Origin: Flavobacterium psychrotrophum
GTDB lineage: Bacteria > Bacteroidota > Bacteroidia > Flavobacteriales > Flavobacteriaceae
Length of the DNA: 64,000 nucleotides
Direction of reading: 5' to 3'
Assembly: GCF_003403075.1 (NCBI RefSeq)
Contig: NZ_CP031557.1
Location: 4,030,001-4,094,000, forward strand
The notes beneath the pieces were generated by a model, which had not been told where the DNA came from, ran no database searches, and saw only the letters and a program-made list of their open reading frames with translations. Shown here one piece after another: positions 61,259 through 64,000 of this stretch. A program made the translations under genes and the position numbers. Within the stretch, counting starts at the first letter, position 1. Every line of letters starts with the position of its first letter.

Positions 61259-61266
61259 CAAAGATA
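61259..61266 (-). promoter_or_regulatory. Candidate -7 element of the GDPD gene
   Basis: TATCTTTG on the minus strand, 28 bases before the chosen GDPD ATG. The alternative ATG at 61261 would overlap this box, which supports the start at 61231. Confidence 0.55.
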
Positions 61267-61319
61267 ATCATTAAGTTACAATGGTATATTATATAAGGGT
61301 TAAGGCCATTTAGGAATGT

Positions 61320-63801
<2,482 letters not shown>

Positions 63802-63855
63802 AACCATTTTTCGGGCAACTAACAACCGATAACCACCAACCAAATAAATTTTTTT

Positions 63856-63863
63856 TACCTTTG
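63856..63863 (+). promoter_or_regulatory. Candidate -7 element of the trhO-like gene
   Basis: TACCTTTG matches TAnnTTTG. The hairpin at 63863-63891 overlaps its end, so transcription would start within that stem. Confidence 0.55.
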
Positions 63864-63891
63864 CTGCGGTTCCGCCAATAGGAGCCGCAGC
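63863..63891 (+). terminator. Hairpin terminator after rtcB
   Basis: GCTGCGGTTCC (63863-63873) pairs with GGAGCCGCAGC (63881-63891), one G-T pair, followed by an ATATTTTTATTT tail. It could also form the start of the next leader. Confidence 0.7.
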
Positions 63892-63927
63892 ATATTTTTA
63901 TTTCTTACTAACTTAATTTGTGATAGC

Positions 63928-64000
63928 ATGCAACTGTATAACACATTAAGCGCAGAAGAAAGGGCCGCTCTTATAGAAGATAGCGGCAAGCAGCGCCTAA
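63928..64000 (+). CDS. trhO: Rhodanese-type tRNA hydroxylase TrhO, N-terminal fragment
   Basis: The ATG at 63928 opens MQLYNTLSAEERAALIEDSGKQRL, which matches the N-terminus of flavobacterial TrhO/YceA rhodanese-like proteins that make 5-hydroxyuridine at tRNA position 34. The frame runs off the window end, so the catalytic Cys is not visible. The product rests on the N-terminal resemblance alone. Confidence 0.6.
   Translation, partial: MQLYNTLSAEERAALIEDSGKQRL

Overview
The window reads as chromosome from a member of Flavobacteriaceae, close to Flavobacterium. Two secreted proteins end in type IX secretion (T9SS) sorting tails. Many genes have the Bacteroidota -7 promoter element TAnnTTTG upstream and lack Shine-Dalgarno sequences. 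Gene content is also typical of the group: a full Bat (Bacteroides aerotolerance) operon, a MetRS fused to a tRNA-binding domain, a GNAT-nitrilase fusion, a plant-type acyl-ACP desaturase and a lone lycopene cyclase. I see no rRNA, tRNA, CRISPR array, transposase, integrase or phage gene, so this is mostly core genome broken up by hairpin-forming intergenic repeats.

Layout. 1-4.2 kb: minus-strand housekeeping and envelope genes (ACT-like fragment, yraN, LD-carboxypeptidase, an outer-membrane-like protein, an OmpA-domain protein). 4.4-6.6 kb: metG, with an apparent frameshift near its 3' end. 6.8-14.4 kb: secreted unknowns, a CAT-like acetyltransferase, a membrane-bound winged-helix regulator divergent from a DoxX gene, a phosphoesterase, a T9SS cargo protein. 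14.4-20.5 kb: a Schlafen/AlbA_2 protein, lycopene cyclase, bacilliredoxin, an acyltransferase-desaturase pair, a DsbA-like oxidoreductase. 20.8-23.3 kb: mntR followed by an Nramp-UspA fusion. 23.4-32.8 kb: the moxR-DUF58-bat operon with eight co-directional genes and a terminator overlapping the last stop codon. 33-39 kb: M43 metalloprotease (T9SS), aldo/keto reductase, SDR, M13 peptidase. 39-43.6 kb: SCO1-like protein, feoA-feoB plus a 38-residue Cys-rich Feo partner, histone-deacetylase-like amidohydrolase. 43.7-54.2 kb: DUF1963 fusion, SIMPL protein, GNAT-nitrilase, YeeZ-like protein, orphan response regulator, MBL-fold hydrolase, tandem RlpA-like proteins, trpS, a second PlsC. 54.4-58.3 kb: lipoprotein, ECF sigma factor and a trans-envelope anti-sigma/beta-barrel protein, then recA. 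58.5-64 kb: a GH97 glycosidase under a LacI-type operator, glycerophosphodiesterase, a WYL regulator divergent from an RtcB-type RNA ligase, and the start of a rhodanese-type tRNA hydroxylase gene.

The most interesting systems are: (1) the lipoprotein / sigma factor / dual-membrane anti-sigma cluster at 54.4-57.2 kb, in which one polypeptide appears to link the outer membrane to a sigma factor; (2) the WYL-rtcB divergent pair with two TGCGCA-centred sites between the genes; (3) the membrane-bound winged-helix regulator with three helically phased TTTACA repeats in its divergent promoter; and (4) the feo locus, with an obligatory TTG start and a palindrome just before it. Three regulatory or metal genes (ECF sigma, response regulator, feoA) start with TTG. 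All functions are read from sequence motifs and family knowledge; no search was run.
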